DNA of 64,000 nucleotides from Blasia pusilla (GCA_050084515.1 CM114271.1:13578001-13642000); one strand, 5' to 3'. Shown: positions 24,101 to 37,180, counted from the first letter of the stretch. Numbers and translations are program-made. The notes: generated by a model not told the origin, from the sequence alone.

Positions 24101-27100
24101 ATGGTTTAAGTCCTCGAGTTAGAATGGTTTCGGGCTAGGGTTGAGTCTTTCATACAAGAGGCCGACATTTTCTCTCAAGCAATTGTGAAAATTTTCCTCT
24201 CCATCATTTCGTGTAATCTTTGTGTTTATGATGGTATTGCATATATCAGTAATAAGGTGGTAACGTTGGAGGGGTCGTGTTGAGGGTGCGATCAAATCCT
24301 ACTGATTTTGCAAAATTGCAAGGCACAAATTCGATCAGCATACAAACTTCCTCCTGCTACCTACGGAAAGCATCAGCCTACGCTGTGTGCTTTTGTGTGC
24401 GGTGTATTAGCTTGTGGTCTTCATCATACTTTTGAAGGGTTGACATGGTGAAGACAAGGATATGGAAGCAAGAGCACACGATTTGTCGCGATCAACTAGG
24501 GAGAATATGAAAGATTGATGACTGTGCGTGATGTCCAATGCATAGTAAGTTTCATCCTCCTCAACTCGATCAACTTTGTTTCCCTCCTTCCATCTATGTG
24601 CCTTGGGTCTACACTGGATTTCCAAAATTTGACAATTTCCCTCTACAAAACTTTAAAATGCCAACAAATTCAGCCTCATACGATTCCTTAAATACTTCTA
24701 TTTTCGGACTATGGATCTGGACCACCAATTTCTCTTGTGAAGACTCCCCTTGCCGTGTATGTTAAAACAAGTTGCACGCTATTGTCGATCAAGAAACCCG
24801 AACAACCCAACATCTATAATCAGATGTCAATAGTGAACGGTCGGACAAGTAAGAAGAAGGAAGGGGAAGCTCGTGCAAGGAAAAGGAGAAGCTGGTTGAT
24901 TCTTCTGGGCCTATATATCAACAATGAGTTCCTACAATCAATCAAAAGAGAGAACAGCCGAACATCTGATTCTCGAAGAGGATGAAAATTAGACAACGTA
25001 TCGAGAAAGGGATCCGAACTTTTCAGCATTAGAACGTCCTAGTTTCCAAGGGGAGTATCCACTTTCATTGTCGTACTATGAAAGTGGAACCCACAACATT
25101 CCATTATGGTGCCATTGACCTCTACATGGGTTTTGGACTGAGTAGCAAATCCCGAACAAGGCTTGATTCTACTATGCGATGAACTCGTGCAAGACCAATC
25201 GGTAGCGTAGGAGTAAATGAAAAAGGTCGATTCTAGTTTAAGTCTGCTCATACAATCGTTATGTACCTATCACAATGCTTTACATGCTTGTTGTTCTTTG
25301 ATTTTCATCACTTGAAGGAACCCGTTGGAATCTCATGACCAAGCGAGAGCACATATCCATTTAGCCGATTGGGATTGTATACTTACTCAAGTATAGTAAG
25401 ACTGAGGTGATGAATAAGGCCACGTCCTCACATGTGCCTTCATCCTCACATTCTACCGCTTCAAAATTACTGTCTAATGTTGTTGCACCAATAAATACTA
25501 TCTTTTACAAATAAAGAGTCTCCTTCCTCTCATCTACGACTTTTCTTATATTTTTCCTCTGCATCCATCTAAGTTGGAAAGAGGCTATGACCGGGACAAG
25601 TTAATGATGGTAATCCCTCTCCACACAAGCCCCTCTTGCAAAATTTTAAGCATACGTATTAGTCATAGCAACAACTTGGTTGCTTTGCCATCAGATAGTT
25701 GGTTGTGTTTGCAGTTGATTTCAGTAACTTGAATGCACAACATTCCTCGAGTTCTTTAAACATTGTCTTTACGTATTGAAAATATCTTGTTGCAACATGC
25801 ATATCACGAGCATAAGAAACACTTGCCAATATAGAATTAGGACATTGTCCAAAGTAACCCCCAAAGGGGAATTTATCAGTGACATTACTTGCATTATCTT
25901 GGGAAGCTTCACTATACTCCGAAGGGTAGTGTTGGGAGTTGTATAGTTCATGCGCAAGGAGTCTGTTTTCCCTTTCTGTGAGTGACAACTCTTGTGCTCC
26001 CAACTCTTAACTGTAATGATTCATATTTGAATCTGGGCATAGAAGGTTTTGTAGTCAATCTTTGCAACATCCCATGAAGATACTATATCTTCTCATTCCC
26101 CACAACGTGCAATAATCATCAGAGCCACATGAGAATGGGAAAAGGAGCCAAAAGGGTCTAGCGGGATGTGTTAACTCTGCAAGCTATGTTAATAGGCAAG
26201 GCCAACTAAGTTATGCTTCATCCTTGATGTCTAAATTGGTACTCCCCAAGGAATTAACACTAAGATGAGGAGTTATTATCCTTTTTCTCTATTTTAAATC
26301 ACACTACTCTTGAATTGACTAAGTGTGTGTTCGAACACAACTCCAATGCACGAGCCATAGTGCATCTTTTGACACTTGAGATATTGGCTAATCCTCTAAC
26401 TTGACTATTGAAAAGGCATAGAGATTGACTGACTATCTCAGATTAGGCACTCTGGTAGGTACTTCACAGCGTGCAAAGTATATTTGGATTTGTTTCTTAT
26501 GAACATTATGAGTTGAGGTATCGTTACTCAATCGTCTATCTATATGTGTGTGTATGAACTACTACTCAGAAGAGAATTTTTCGTCATAAATGCAGAGTTG
26601 GGACATAGTTACCTAAAAACTAGTTGGTGGCCTTGCAACTTCCGTAAAGGGAATACACTGCATATTTAGTACACACAGGGTGATTCATTATAAGTTTTCG
26701 AGTGCCTAACATCAAGAATAATAGTAGTAATATGGAGATCTATACATAACAAATTACGATTCCCCTATTTCATGTATGATGTTTCATGTATGCTTCTTAT
26801 CCAACTCTAGTAATAGTGTTTGTTGGGAAAGTAAGGAGGGTAGGGGTTGGTCAAGTACATATGCTTCTACATTGTTGGAGTGTAGAGCGGTGGTTTGGAG
26901 TCTTTGACCCTAGTTTCACTCTGGTGAGTGAATACTTCATAAGAACATTTGTAACATTTTGGTTTTTTTCCTATTTTCCATGCACTATAATGCTTCAATA
27001 TTTTATTACTCACATATTATGATGATAGTGGAGTGCAAAGAGGGAAACTCAAATTCCATGCTTGTACTCCACATATAATAGCTCCAACTTGTGTAGCTAG

Positions 27101-27845
27101 ATATTTTCTTTCAGATGGTAGATTCCCGATACGTGTAAGGGGTGGAGTACAAATAAAAATGAAAATATTGGATGTTATTAAAGTACTCGTGTGCCCCCCT
27201 TATGGAGGCTTCTAGTCCTCTCACTTCACCTTTCCTATGACACTATTCATTCAGTGTATCAAGCCTTGACTCTCCAAGATTTTGTTGTTTCATCTCTACA
27301 ACCTTTAACTTTTGAATAGGCACGCCCATCCTTGCCCATCTAGAGAACTTAGTCTCTCCTTCACTATTTTTGTAAGCTCCCCTAATTTTATATTTTGACC
27401 ATTGTTAATCATGATCACTCGAAAGCAATCATGATAAGCCTGTTGAGTTATATTACGTCTACAAATCGACAAAAAAATCACCTATACCCAACTCGAATTT
27501 GAGTTTAGTCAAGCAATTGCGGAAGCAATTTCTAAAATGTGCATTGGATGTTGAACATGTTGTCGTCATGTGATCTGATTATTTTTATCCTAAGAAATTT
27601 AGATTGTCCAATTTTTCAGTCTTCTCATGTGCACATAGAGTTCACAAGAAGACATAGGTTATTCTACTGGCAAGAAATTCAACGAGTTCTTTGTAGCCAT
27701 AATTTCACCAACTTCAATTGCAAATATTGAGATATTTTTTGGAGGTCTTTGGCTTGTGATTATGAAGTGTGGTCGAAGAGAATCTACACCAGTCGTTGGA
27801 CCTACTTACACATCTAGTGTTTGGAAATGAGGTTCTTCAACGTTG
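21196..27845. other. No recognisable gene
   Basis: Downstream of PBAC2 I find only short open frames on both strands with no family resemblance. The longest curious one is 25659-26003 on the minus strand (114 codons), which I do not recognise. A weak likeness to the LINE-A 3' end occurs at about 25510-25620. The region may hold very old transposon remains. Confidence 0.4.
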
Positions 27846-29130
27846 ATGAGTACAGTTGATATATCCACATCACTATCCTTTTCATCTAGTTTTGCTACTT
27901 ACACTTGTTCTGGTTGAAGAGCCTTCTCCTTGATAGAGCTTGAGAGGGAAACTATTGATTTCAACCTTGAGAACATTGTTGGAGTAGGGGGTTTTGGTTT
28001 AGTTTATGAGGGTTGCCTCAATGATGGACTCATAATAGCACTGAAAGTGCTAAGACGGGATGATGAGAAAGGGGATTGTGAGTATTTACTTGAAGAAAAG
28101 TTTTCAAGGAGCCTTCATCATCAAAATTTGGTAAAATTTCTCGGAATCTATGCAAAGGATAGATTCCGATCTTTAGTTTATGACCTCATCTCAAATGGCA
28201 TTGTGGAGTCACACTTGCATGGTCCAGATGTAGTGAATCCTCTCAACTGGGATGCTCGTCTCAAGATAGCCCTTGGATCAACTCTCGTACTTGCCTACCT
28301 ACACGAGGATTCCAATCCCCGTGTAATTCATTGTGACTTGAAAGCAAACAAAATTTTGTTGGAGGAATATTTTGCTCCCAAAATATTTGAGATCGGTCTT
28401 GCAAAAGTGGCATCTAAAGGGGGTGGCGACCATATCTCGTGATTATTAATGGAAACCTTTCGTTATGTGGCACTTGAATATGCCATGACATGGCACCTTC
28501 TAGCGAAGAGTGATGTTTACATTTATGGTGTTGTCCTATTGGAGCTCCATTCTAGAAGGAAACCAGTGGATATAGACATATCCCCGTGGGCAAAGAAATT
28601 TGGTGACATGGGCACAACCCCTTCTCACCACTTATGAAGGAATGGACTTGTTGTTGGATCCAATTCTACAAGATAGTGTACCATTAGACCACGTTGCAAG
28701 GGTAGGAGCCATATCCTACATGTGTGTGCAACCCAAAGTTTGACATCAGTCTTTCAATGGTGAGGTCATCTAAGCTTTGAAACTCATCTACAATGATTCA
28801 GATGCCAATGATGGGAGGGCCTCAATGAATGGGAGTCAGACAGGAGATATGTGTATGGGAACAAGGGATCATCCTTTTCCCCGATCCTTTCACATGCTAA
28901 ATAGTGAACCAACAAATGACTTCAACTCTAGTCCAACTGAAAGCTATGATTTCAAACCTGCAAGGCCACTCTCAGCTTCTACTATAATGTCACAATCTTG
29001 CAGATTCATTCTCCTAATCCCAGGGAACTCTTAAGGTCCTTCACAAGACATAGTGCTTTTGGACCTTTTAGGACCACCAAAAGTAATCTTGTCCGATACA
29101 AAGTATGAAACTCTAGAGGTGGTACTATGT
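27846..29130 (+). pseudogene. ALE2-like receptor kinase, decayed copy 1
   Basis: The family is plant membrane receptor-like kinases of the ALE2/PERK-like group. Visible parts are a Ser-rich juxtamembrane stretch (27846-27905, ending in a stop), FSLIELE, the glycine loop GVGGFGLVYEG, IALKVLRRDD (motif lysine present), VESHLHG, NWDARLKIALG, VIHCDLKANKILL and FEIGLAK. Then come stops at about 28439-28448, and [11 protein letters not shown] and [13 protein letters not shown] follow. The C-terminal end (CVQPK near 28730, GEVI near 28762) is interrupted by stops and reaches a Ser/Thr-rich tail ending at about 29115. The catalytic loop reads HCD where HRD is usual, and the metal-binding DFG is altered to EIG. 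With the stops, this is a dead gene. No extracellular domain was found upstream. Confidence 0.82.
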
Positions 29131-29171
29131 GGTCGATATATCCAAATCTCAGTCATTTTCAACTAGTTTTA

Positions 29172-29299
29172 TTTGTCGTGCGCATACACATCGCTACACA
29201 ACATACATGGCTGTCATCGAACACACACACAAACACACACGATCCCATGCTAACTCATGGCATCCATACACAGAGGCGAGAAGTACAAAAATATCTCCA
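29172..29299 (-). repeat. Truncated LTR piece (first 128 bp) after the 3' LTR
   Basis: This segment repeats the first 128 bp of the 3' LTR (29924-29797) with few mismatches, including the GTGTGTTTGTGTGTG stretch. It directly follows the end of that LTR, giving an LTR-LTR junction. A related diverged copy lies at 52138-52246. Confidence 0.8.
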
Positions 29300-29924
29300 A
29301 TAAAGTAAGATCCAATGTCTCTCTACACCATCTCACACCATAGCTCTCAAAGGTGTGGACTCTCTCTCATGTCAAACCAAACCCACTCTCCTAATGAGAG
29401 GCTTGTGTTACACTCACAAGGCAAGAGACCATAACTCCGCCGCCTCATGCCAAGAGGTTCAACAAAGAGAGAATGAGCCCTCAAGCTCTCTCTCCTTGAG
29501 GTATACCCCTCCCCTCTCCCAAGCTCTCTCCATGGTAACCTATGCTCCCAAGTCACCTCTTTGGCTCTTGACCTGATGTAGGAGGTCAAGGCCCACTTAT
29601 CAAAAATAGAAAGTCAATGATCACCAACATGGAAACTTACCCGAAATAGTAAGTTTCTCTATATTGCTCCAAATGAGCCGAAACAAAGGGGAAACCCGCG
29701 GCCTCAACAGGTTATTCTCGACCTCTTGGGCATGTCCTCCACTACTCGTGAAGACGCTCTGCTAGATCCCACCGATCTATCTTAACACTCGTGACACTTA
29801 TCGTGCGCATATACATCGCTACACAACATACCTCGCTGTCATGGAACACACACACAAACACACACGATCCCATGCTAACTCATGGCATCCATACACAGAG
29901 GCAAGAAGTACCAAAATATCTCCA
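29300..29924 (-). repeat. 3' LTR of the gypsy element (about 625 bp)
   Basis: The minus strand starts TGGAGATATTTTGG just after a polypurine tract. It shares about 497 bp with 38702-39200. The far end reads CTTACTTTA, where the other LTR keeps the expected terminal CA. The 5' start was chosen by the polypurine tract and the TG dinucleotide. Confidence 0.78.
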
Positions 29925-29925
29925 A

Positions 29926-29935
29926 TCTCCCCCTT
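29926..29935 (-). other. Polypurine tract
   Basis: The minus strand reads AAGGGGGAGA one base before the TG that starts the 3' LTR. This is the usual primer site for plus-strand DNA synthesis in LTR retrotransposons, and it fixes the LTR start. Confidence 0.7.
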
Positions 29936-30118
29936 AGCTGATGGTTAGGTCCCTCTAACTCTAGATAGCCATCTATCCCCATCTATCAAGACAAACATCT
30001 CTAGGACGCTAAGAGCATAAAGGCCGGGTGCTCATGTGACCCCATCGTTAGTCGCCTTCATGTCATCCATGTCACTGAAAAAGTTGGAATCAAAACCTAC
30101 CTAGTATTTCCTCTATGT

Positions 30119-30439
30119 ACATCTGGGACACATCCATCATCCCCGAGGAATCCTAGTGAGAGGTGGCGTCAGACATGCCATATGCCAATCTCTCGAACAT
30201 CCATCACAAACTAGCATCGTGGCCGCACCACGGGCAGAACCACACAACATATAACGCAAGCCTACAGGATCTACTGCTAAGCTTGGATCTACTATACAAT
30301 CAATGTTAAGAAGGTGACATGGCGCACAACGACGCACATGGTCCTTCCATACCATACCATCGCGTCCCTCCAACAAGAGAACACCGGATGGCAAAATGTC
30401 ACGCACTCTCAAGATAGTGCGCCCTACAATCACATCCAA
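30119..30439 (-). pseudogene. Integrase tail and PHD finger of the gypsy element
   Basis: The segment opens with VIVGRTILRVRDILPSGVLL and RDGMVWKDHVRRCAPCHL, an integrase C-terminal region. A PHD-type zinc finger then follows: MLCGSARGAATMLVCDGC, WHMACLTPPL, RIPRG, a stop codon (30139-30137) and WMCPRC. Cysteines, the histidine and the closing C-x2-C pair occur in PHD order; the first cysteine of the opening pair is not where expected. PHD fingers bind histone H3 tails, so this domain may have steered integration or regulated the element. Plant gypsy elements more often end in a chromodomain. The stop inside the finger and the missing ligand show decay. Confidence 0.75.
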
Positions 30440-30479
30440 CGTCGTCGGTGCCGTCTACTGCACTGACGACGTTGATGTT

Positions 30480-31651
30480 CAGTAGACATAATCTCCTTGA
30501 TGAAACCTCTGGATAGTTGGTCGATAACCACCACCCCGAATAGTCGCATACCTCAACGTATCTCAATGCTGCGCAATCGCCAAGTTCTCGAACGCCATGG
30601 GCATCACTCTCCGAAACAACTCAGCCCTCTGAGAACATGCTCGCACCCAAACATCTGGGTCATGAAGGTCTAGCATCTCACCAGCATCTCGATGAATGGC
30701 CGCAGATAAATCTGGCTCTCGGCCATAAAGTAGCAAGTACGGTGAAAAAGACGCTAAGGATGCCTGCCTGCTGAATCTGTATCTCATCGCCAACCATGGC
30801 AACTGGAGGTCCCAATCTCCTAGGTGACCTCTATGCAAGCCATACTTGTGTAAACCCCTCTTCACCGTTTGCACAACTCTCTTGGCTAATCCCCCATTCG
30901 CCTCGGGATGATCTCGCGAAGTCGTACGGTGGTCGATCAGTGCCTGATCACACAAGGCCTGGAACTAACTGCAAAACTCGGTACGCTGGTCTATCAACAC
31001 CTCAGCCGGTGTGCCATAATGACTGAGCACTCTATCAAGTAAGGAATAAGCTACTCCCTCACTCGCTTTGTCAGGCAATACAACCAACTCGATCCACTTC
31101 GAGAAGTGCTCGACCATCACCAACACATAACGACTGTGACGCTCCGTCAAAGGCGAAGGTCCTGCAAAATCCAAACTCCATCTATACCCTAAGCCCATGA
31201 TCCGTAATGGATGCAACTGTGGAGTTGGAGCATTGAACGATGCTCGAACCCGATCACACACCATGCACCTGGCAACAAACTGCTGAACATCAGTCTCCAT
31301 GCCTCGCCACCAATCTTGAATCTGGAGCAAGCTGTATGTCCGCTTCACCCCAAAGTGACCCAACTCCTCGTGGGCATGCTGCACTAGTCGTGCTCTCTGT
31401 GAAGTATGCGGCACTACGAGTACTCTGCCATCCTCCCAAACCCTCAAAACATGTGTCCCCTCCCAACGGAACCGTCTGGCCCGCTGTAGGATCCGATCCC
31501 GCTCTCTAGCATCTACGGTGCTCACAGCGGTGCCAGTACGAAGGTACTCCAAGACTACTCCATCATCATGAATATCTCGACCACTTGTCGTCTCCTCATT
31601 GGCCTCGGGATCCAAGGACTCTCCACTAGACCTCACCATTGAAGTCTCCAC
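30480..31651 (-). pseudogene. Gypsy integrase
   Basis: Integrase inserts the cDNA into the genome. The zinc-binding region reads HAHEELGHFGVKRTY and CMVCDRV (HHCC type). The catalytic core shows WSLDFAGP (first acidic residue), VLIDQRTEF (second) and DHPEANGGLAKRVVQTVKRG (the glutamate). A stop at about 30963 splits the core between the segments 31651-30965 and 30955-30563. Downstream frames continue RGGGYRP-like codons into the C-terminal tail. The start of the domain is preceded by a Glu/Ser-rich linker from RNase H. Confidence 0.85.
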
Positions 31652-31654
31652 ACT

Positions 31655-32485
31655 CTAGCTCTCCATAGCCAACATGCCTAAATAGGCTGACGCGTGCCAT
31701 CCTGGCACCGACTCCTCATCACTCTCTCCATGCCATCGAGCTCCATTCGCATCTCGCTGACTCGGGAATGGGTTACGACTCAACTCATATGCATCCTGGT
31801 TGAGCGTCCCAGGTCTATGTACCACCTGAAAATCATACTCCTGCAACAACAGAGCCCATCTCGCAAGCTTCCCTATAAGCTTGTCGGACTCCATCAACCA
31901 CTTCAGTGGTTGATGATCAGTGATGATGGTAAAGAGGTTGCCGAATTAGTAACACCTGAAATGCATGACAGCCCATACCGCAACCAAGCACTCACCCTCA
32001 TACGAGTTGTACTTTGCCTGTGCAGCGTTGTTCGAGCGGCTAGCGTAAGCCACCACGAGCTCCCTACCCTCATCATCATGCTGGGTGAGCGCCGCTCCAA
32101 GCCCCAACATGCTCCAATCTGTGTGCAACTGGAAAGGACGTCCCCTGATTGGTCTCCTCAAGATGAGCGCGGACGTCAACCTATCCTTGAGCAACTGAAA
32201 TGCTCGCTCCTGCTCATCCCCCCAGTGCCACTCGTGATCCACCTTGGTGAGCAAGGTCAGCAACTTCACAATCGAACTGAATCCCTCGACGTACCGCCGA
32301 TAGAAGTTCGCCAATCCCATGAATGCGCGAACACGGCTCACATGTGTAGGGTGTGGAATGTGTGAGATAGCCTCTACCTTCGTCTGCTGAACACCAAGGC
32401 CCCCTGGGTATATCGTATGACCCAAGTACTCAATCTGGTCGTAGAAGAACTTGCACTTGCCGGAATGTAGTTTCAGCCCATGCAA
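31655..32485 (-). pseudogene. Gypsy reverse transcriptase thumb and RNase H
   Basis: The first part reads LHSGKCKFFYDQIEYLGHTI and IPHPTHVSRVRAFMGLANFYRRYV, the conserved connection of Ty3/gypsy reverse transcriptase. RNase H follows: FQLHTDWSMLGLGAALTQ, VVAYASRS, YEGECLVAVWAV, then a stop at about 31946 and a frame change before TDHQPLKWLM and VVHRPGTLNQDAYELSRNP. It degrades the RNA template after cDNA synthesis. The stop in the middle would truncate the protein. Confidence 0.85.
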
Positions 32486-32494
32486 TTACAATCG

Positions 32495-33012
32495 TCAAAA
32501 CACCTCCTCTATATGTCGCTCATGCTCCTCAACCGTGGCGCTAAAGACTATAATTTTATCAATATAACACCTAGCAAAATCCAGACCAGACAAGATCCTA
32601 TCCATGACCCTCTGAAACTCAACCCGTGCATTCTTTAACCCAAATGGTAAGAACCGCCATTGGTACAAACAATCCTTCCCGTGAGGATTGATCCCCCAAA
32701 ATGCCGTCTTCTGCCTGTCCTCCAATCTGATAGGCAACTGATGATATCCGGCTCGCAAATCCAATAAACTGAAGACCTTTGCGTGACCAATCGCATCAAA
32801 GATATCCTCAAGGATGGCATGGCATACCTATCGGACTTTGTGTGCCGATTGATAGGTCGGTAATCCCCACACATCCATCTATTCATCCAATTGCCATGCA
32901 CATCCTTCTTGGCGGGCATGATAGTGGCAGATGCATACTCCCCATGCGACATCTCCACTAGTCCTGCTCTGACCAAGTCCTGGCTTTTACTCTGAATCAG
33001 ATCCCTCTCCAT
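32495..33012 (-). pseudogene. Gypsy reverse transcriptase core
   Basis: It copies element RNA into DNA. Blocks are VRAGLVEMSHGEYAS, then MCGDYRPINRHTKSDRY, a frame change at about 32770, MDLRAGYHQLPI, FLPFGLKNARVEFQRVMDRI and the active-site box. The box reads YIDK (32566-32555), so one of the two catalytic aspartates is lost. The upstream link to the methyltransferase domain contains a Glu-rich segment and a stop near 33036. Confidence 0.87.
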
Positions 33013-33349
33013 ATCACTATACCTGTAGGGTCGTCAGAAGATTGGCGTATCACTTGACAACTCAATGCGGATCCCCGGTCCCTTCAGCGTACCCAAATCC
33101 TCCATGCTAAACGCAAAGCAGCTCCTATAACTCCTGAGGAACTGATGTATTCGGCGCCGCTCTCCTCTTGTCAACTTAGGGCCCATATCTGGCTCCCTAG
33201 TTTCCATCGTGACTACGGTAGGACTCTCCGGCGCGGGTATCTGTGGTTGCTATGGTACAACCCCATCTCGAACAACAACACTTGGCCGCTCTCTTGCAGC
33301 CAACTGCAAACTCTGATCTCCTCCACGTGCAGTGCCCGAAACCACACTC

Positions 33350-34270
33350 AATGTTCTGGCCTGACCTAAGACATGGCGTCGTGATGCCTCTGACATTGAC
33401 GGTAGTGCCGTCAATCCTATGGGAAATCCCATCGCTCGCTCTCTCTCATCGGCGTTGGGCTCCACCAACCGCTGAACTTGGTCTTTCCAAACCAAGCCAG
33501 GACTGACCTCCTTGTATGCATAGGAAGTGGGAAAACTCACAAACATAGGCAAGGCTGCCCGCGGCCTGCCTACCCTGTTGACCACAATCAACGATGGTCA
33601 ATCATCGTGCCTCACTGCTTGTGATCGACGACCTGGATCGAGAATGGAATCCACTAACAAATAGGAGGGGCGCTCCACTCTCACATACGCCCTCCGTAAC
33701 ACCGTATGGGGCACCAAGTTGGTCCACCATAGACGCGGGCGATGGGCTCTAGAACCTACACTCGCCGCATCCAAGAACACTGCTGGGCCGATCCAAGCAC
33801 CCACCTGAAGAGCACTCATCACTACCCGTGACGTGGAGTCTCCTAAGATCGGCACATTCTTCAGAATATAGGTTGGAGAACAAGACTGATGCTCCTGCAA
33901 TTGCCGTAAGACCCTCAACATCTCCCAAAACAACCTGAACCAAGTGTCAGCCAACCCGCTGCATCGTCCAGCACTTCATTGGCCCTGACATGGCCAACCG
34001 GAAATGACCAAATCAATGGTCCCTACCCGCTCTAAGTCCTACGCCCCCAACAACGAAATATCCCTCAGTAGGGAACCCTTGTACTACGGACGCAGATAAT
34101 AAGTGGAGAAAACGTAGGTGTAACTACGCCACATGTCGTAGTGAAACGCGCCTCGTAACATCATCACTCTCCACATACAAGTACTTCTGCACTCTCACTC
34201 ATGTCTGCACAACAGCAGCTAACCTGGTGCTAATCCCTCCAAAGAGATCTAACACTCGAATACCCTCCTC
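33350..34270 (-). pseudogene. Cytosine-C5 DNA methyltransferase domain inside gypsy pol
   Basis: The family transfers methyl from S-adenosylmethionine to C5 of cytosine. Motif I reads VLDLFGGISTRLAAV (DLFGG at 34249-34235). After a stop comes YLYVESDDVTRRVSLRHV (motif II region). Motif IV reads IDLVISGWPCQGQ with the catalytic Cys codon at 33990-33988. The motif VI position reads YILKNVP (Lys where Glu is usual, about 33861). Motif VIII reads RAHRPRLWWTN (33750-33718). The C-terminal motifs read VEPNADERERAMGFP (from about 33460) and RRHVLGQA (33381-33358). In-frame stops lie near 34201, 34114, 34035 and 33978. The order and spacing of motifs fit a whole domain of about 300 residues. It lies between protease and reverse transcriptase, all on one strand, so it belongs to the element. 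Confidence 0.88.
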
Positions 34271-34624
34271 CAAGATACACCACACAATGGGTGTGGTATC
34301 GAAGGGTGTCATTGTAGCACTCCCAGCTACCTCGGGTTCCTCAGACCTATCATGCTCCGGTGCAAAAGCCTCGCTCCACGCGGTCTGCACGTGCTCATCT
34401 GCCAATCGTTGAAGCTCCTCAGTTGAGCCCCACTGCAGCTCCTCTCCTCCATGGAATGATGCGGCTACCATAACACTCCTCTCCATTGAAATGTCAGGAA
34501 AGGGATTATCTTTTGCATGGACATGTCCCTCGATCAAATCACTAGGCCAAGTGATGGCACTGCTAAATGCTGCCAAGGTCGCCATCTCTCCTAGCCGTTG
34601 CTCAATCACTGCACATGTGAATCG

Positions 34625-35338
34625 AACGGGTAATGAACTAAGGCGTCCATCACTTGACTGTCATCGTGGTCTGTACGACGTTGACTCCTCTCAAATATCC
34701 AGGGAAAACCCCATCGGGTATAACACAACTGTACCAACCAAGATGTCGTAGGACTTTGCATTAGTCACTATCACCTTGGCTCGCACCACGGACTCATCTG
34801 TAGGATGTCTCGGGAAAATCCTCATCACGACCTACTGTCGGGTGATATACTGTGTGGTACTCGCTCCACCCAAGGATGTCTGTATCTGGAATGGACAACG
34901 CTCCACATCGGCTCTCGTCAAGCCCAATCCTCTGAATGACGCTTTCCCCAACATCAGGGGTTGTGCTCCTGAATCCAACAAGACGCGTTGCGGACTAAAA
35001 GCTCTACCCTCGGGACTCACAAACTGGAAGACCTCTCCTTGGTTATCCAGCAACACAACACCAGGAGAAGCCATGGCACGCTCTATCGCGGGTCTAGCAA
35101 GCATCTCCGCCATCATAGCAGCCACAGCCTGCCATGAATCTGACGTGGACGGTCCGAGCATCTGCTCCAAAGGTAGGTCCATCACCTCCTCTGCAAGAAC
35201 TCCAACTCCACGCTCACATAGTGTAGCGGCCAGCCGAACAGCCTCGGCGGGCGTACCCGCCAACGTCATAACATCGGAAGCAGAAAATAAAGGAGTGCGG
35301 TACACAATGGTGGTCGCCCCCAACAACGTGCTCGACAC
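34625..35338 (-). pseudogene. Gypsy aspartic protease
   Basis: The retroviral-type aspartic protease cuts the Gag-Pol polyprotein. The catalytic triad lies in VLLDSGAQPLMLGKA (DSG codons 34975-34967). Downstream frames read YDILVGTVVLYPMGFSLD and SSDGRLSSLPVRF, the closing strands of the fold, after a frame change at about 34830. The upstream 90 residues form an acidic linker. The next domain downstream is the methyltransferase, separated by about 350 bases of acidic linker sequence. Confidence 0.75.
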
Positions 35339-35869
35339 GTGCCCCTCCTAAGCATCAACAATAGGAGTCGTCGCACTCGTTTCTCCCATCGCCTCCGTGC
35401 GTGCACACCAACAACATCACCAACTCTCCAGGAACTCTGATCAAGACCCATTGATGGGGTCCTCATCGCCTCAGACATCATGAAAGACTGAGGAAGCCTA
35501 GTCTTTTTCCTGGCTTCCCCTCGCTGTGGATCCAACTCTGCAGCTGCTCTACGCGTCACAATTGCGGCTGCCTCCATCTGGGCAGCCCCGCACATCCAAC
35601 CAGGATCCTTCATATCTCTGGCTGCTCCATATGATGTCGATGCCATGGATCCGACATTGGGTAATCTCAATGCCATAGCGGCAATCTGCTGTTGTAGCTG
35701 CTGTATCTGAGCAGCCATCCCAGCCTCATGTCCGGCGTCTCCCTCGGCCCGTCTAGGTGGTGGTACTCTACCTCCTCCATGGGCAGCTCCACCACCCTGT
35801 CGGGCAACTCTAGCTCCTCGTCCCCCAACGCGACCACCTGGTGCACGATCTCTAGGCCCACCTGGACCG

Positions 35870-37180
35870 GCTACTCGCTGTGGTGCCCTCTCGAGCCCTC
35901 GGTCCGGATGTAACTCAGGATGTAAACTAAAAATGGCGTGTGTATGACCATACCTCTGACAATAGTCACATTGATAACCTCCTGGTGCAGCACCATCTCC
36001 TCCTCTATGCTAAGGCACACGTCCATAACCCTGACGAGTGCAATCGCGCTGATGATGGGCTCCACCACATGACCAACAAGTAATAGTAGGCGGCTGCTGT
36101 TGAGCCGCATATGAAGGCGCAGGTCTTTGTGGCACGGGCTCTCGGTATCCTCCCTGAGCTCGTGGTGCCACAGTTGACCTATCTCGGAGTCCACGTTGTT
36201 GCATAGGTGGTGCAGACAATCGTGATTGCTCTCGCCCATAACCCATGGTGGCTACGCTCTCCTCCGCCATGTTGCGCTCAATGTTCTCGGCGGTCCTAAA
36301 AACATCTCTCAACGTAGGGGAGGTATTCATAAGAAGCACCCCTCCGTACCCGTGTCCGCAGGGTCCGATCCAAGTCTGCGTACCATGACTGGACAGCTTG
36401 AGCGTTTATCACCCCCTCAGTGATGTTGATCAACCGGCGCAAGCGAGTGTAAGCCTAACGCAAACTCTCACCCGGGCACCTCTGGAATTCGTGGATGCTC
36501 CGCAACTTCTCCGTCCGTACCCTCTGATAGCTCGCCCTCAACTCAACAAAGAACTCAACGACGAGGTTGAACCTCGGACAAACCCGACTAGACGGTGCAA
36601 CTGCTCGAGTGCAAGTGACCCCTCCTAAAACATCACTAGTGGAAGAGGAAGTAGCCTCTCCTGAATCCTCCTCCTCATCTGGGAACGGCTCAGTCCATGA
36701 TACATAGTGTGGGTCATAGTAGAGTCGCCATGCCTCAATCTCCTCGACATATCTGTGGGAGAACTCATGGTAATCGTCCATGGATGGCCCCTCTAAATGC
36801 TGGAACATACCGTTCCATGCTGTAAACGGGTTGAACTCTCTAAAGTTTCTAGCCCGCTGTGAGTCACACTAACTCCTAAACTCCGCAATGAAGTCGTGTA
36901 TCTCTATGGTGCCTACAGCACCCGAAAACCTACGCGGTCCTCTACCCCGGTTGTCCATCTCGTACGCCCAACTAGTAGGACCACTCAATGTGTACGATGG
37001 ATCACTAAAACACTTGTGCGAGGTTTCGAGGGTCTCCACGTGAGAGACCACCTCGATCTCCTTCTGTGTCGTCTTCAGATAAGGGGGAGCGTGTAGACCC
37101 TCCACAAGTACTCTCAAGTCCACTACCTCGCCTCTCAAAATCTTGAAAGGACATCGTGATGGCCCTTGTGCCCCTCTCAC
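35870..37180 (-). pseudogene. Gypsy gag with zinc knuckles
   Basis: The capsid-type region is visible in FREFNPF, FQHLEGPSMDDYHEFSHRYV and VVEFFVELRASYQRV (36870-36455). After a gap with frame changes come NTSPTLRDVFRTAENIERNM and Gln/Pro-rich sequence leading to a zinc knuckle, CWSCGGAHHQRDC (36078-36040). A second knuckle-like CDYCQRYGHTH lies near 35975-35944 in another frame. A Gly/Arg-rich stretch then leads to a Gln-rich helix (MAAQIQQLQQQIAAMALRLP, 35718-35659). A diverged copy of this last part occurs at 46.4-46.7 kb. Gag packages the element RNA. Several stops break the frame. Confidence 0.78.
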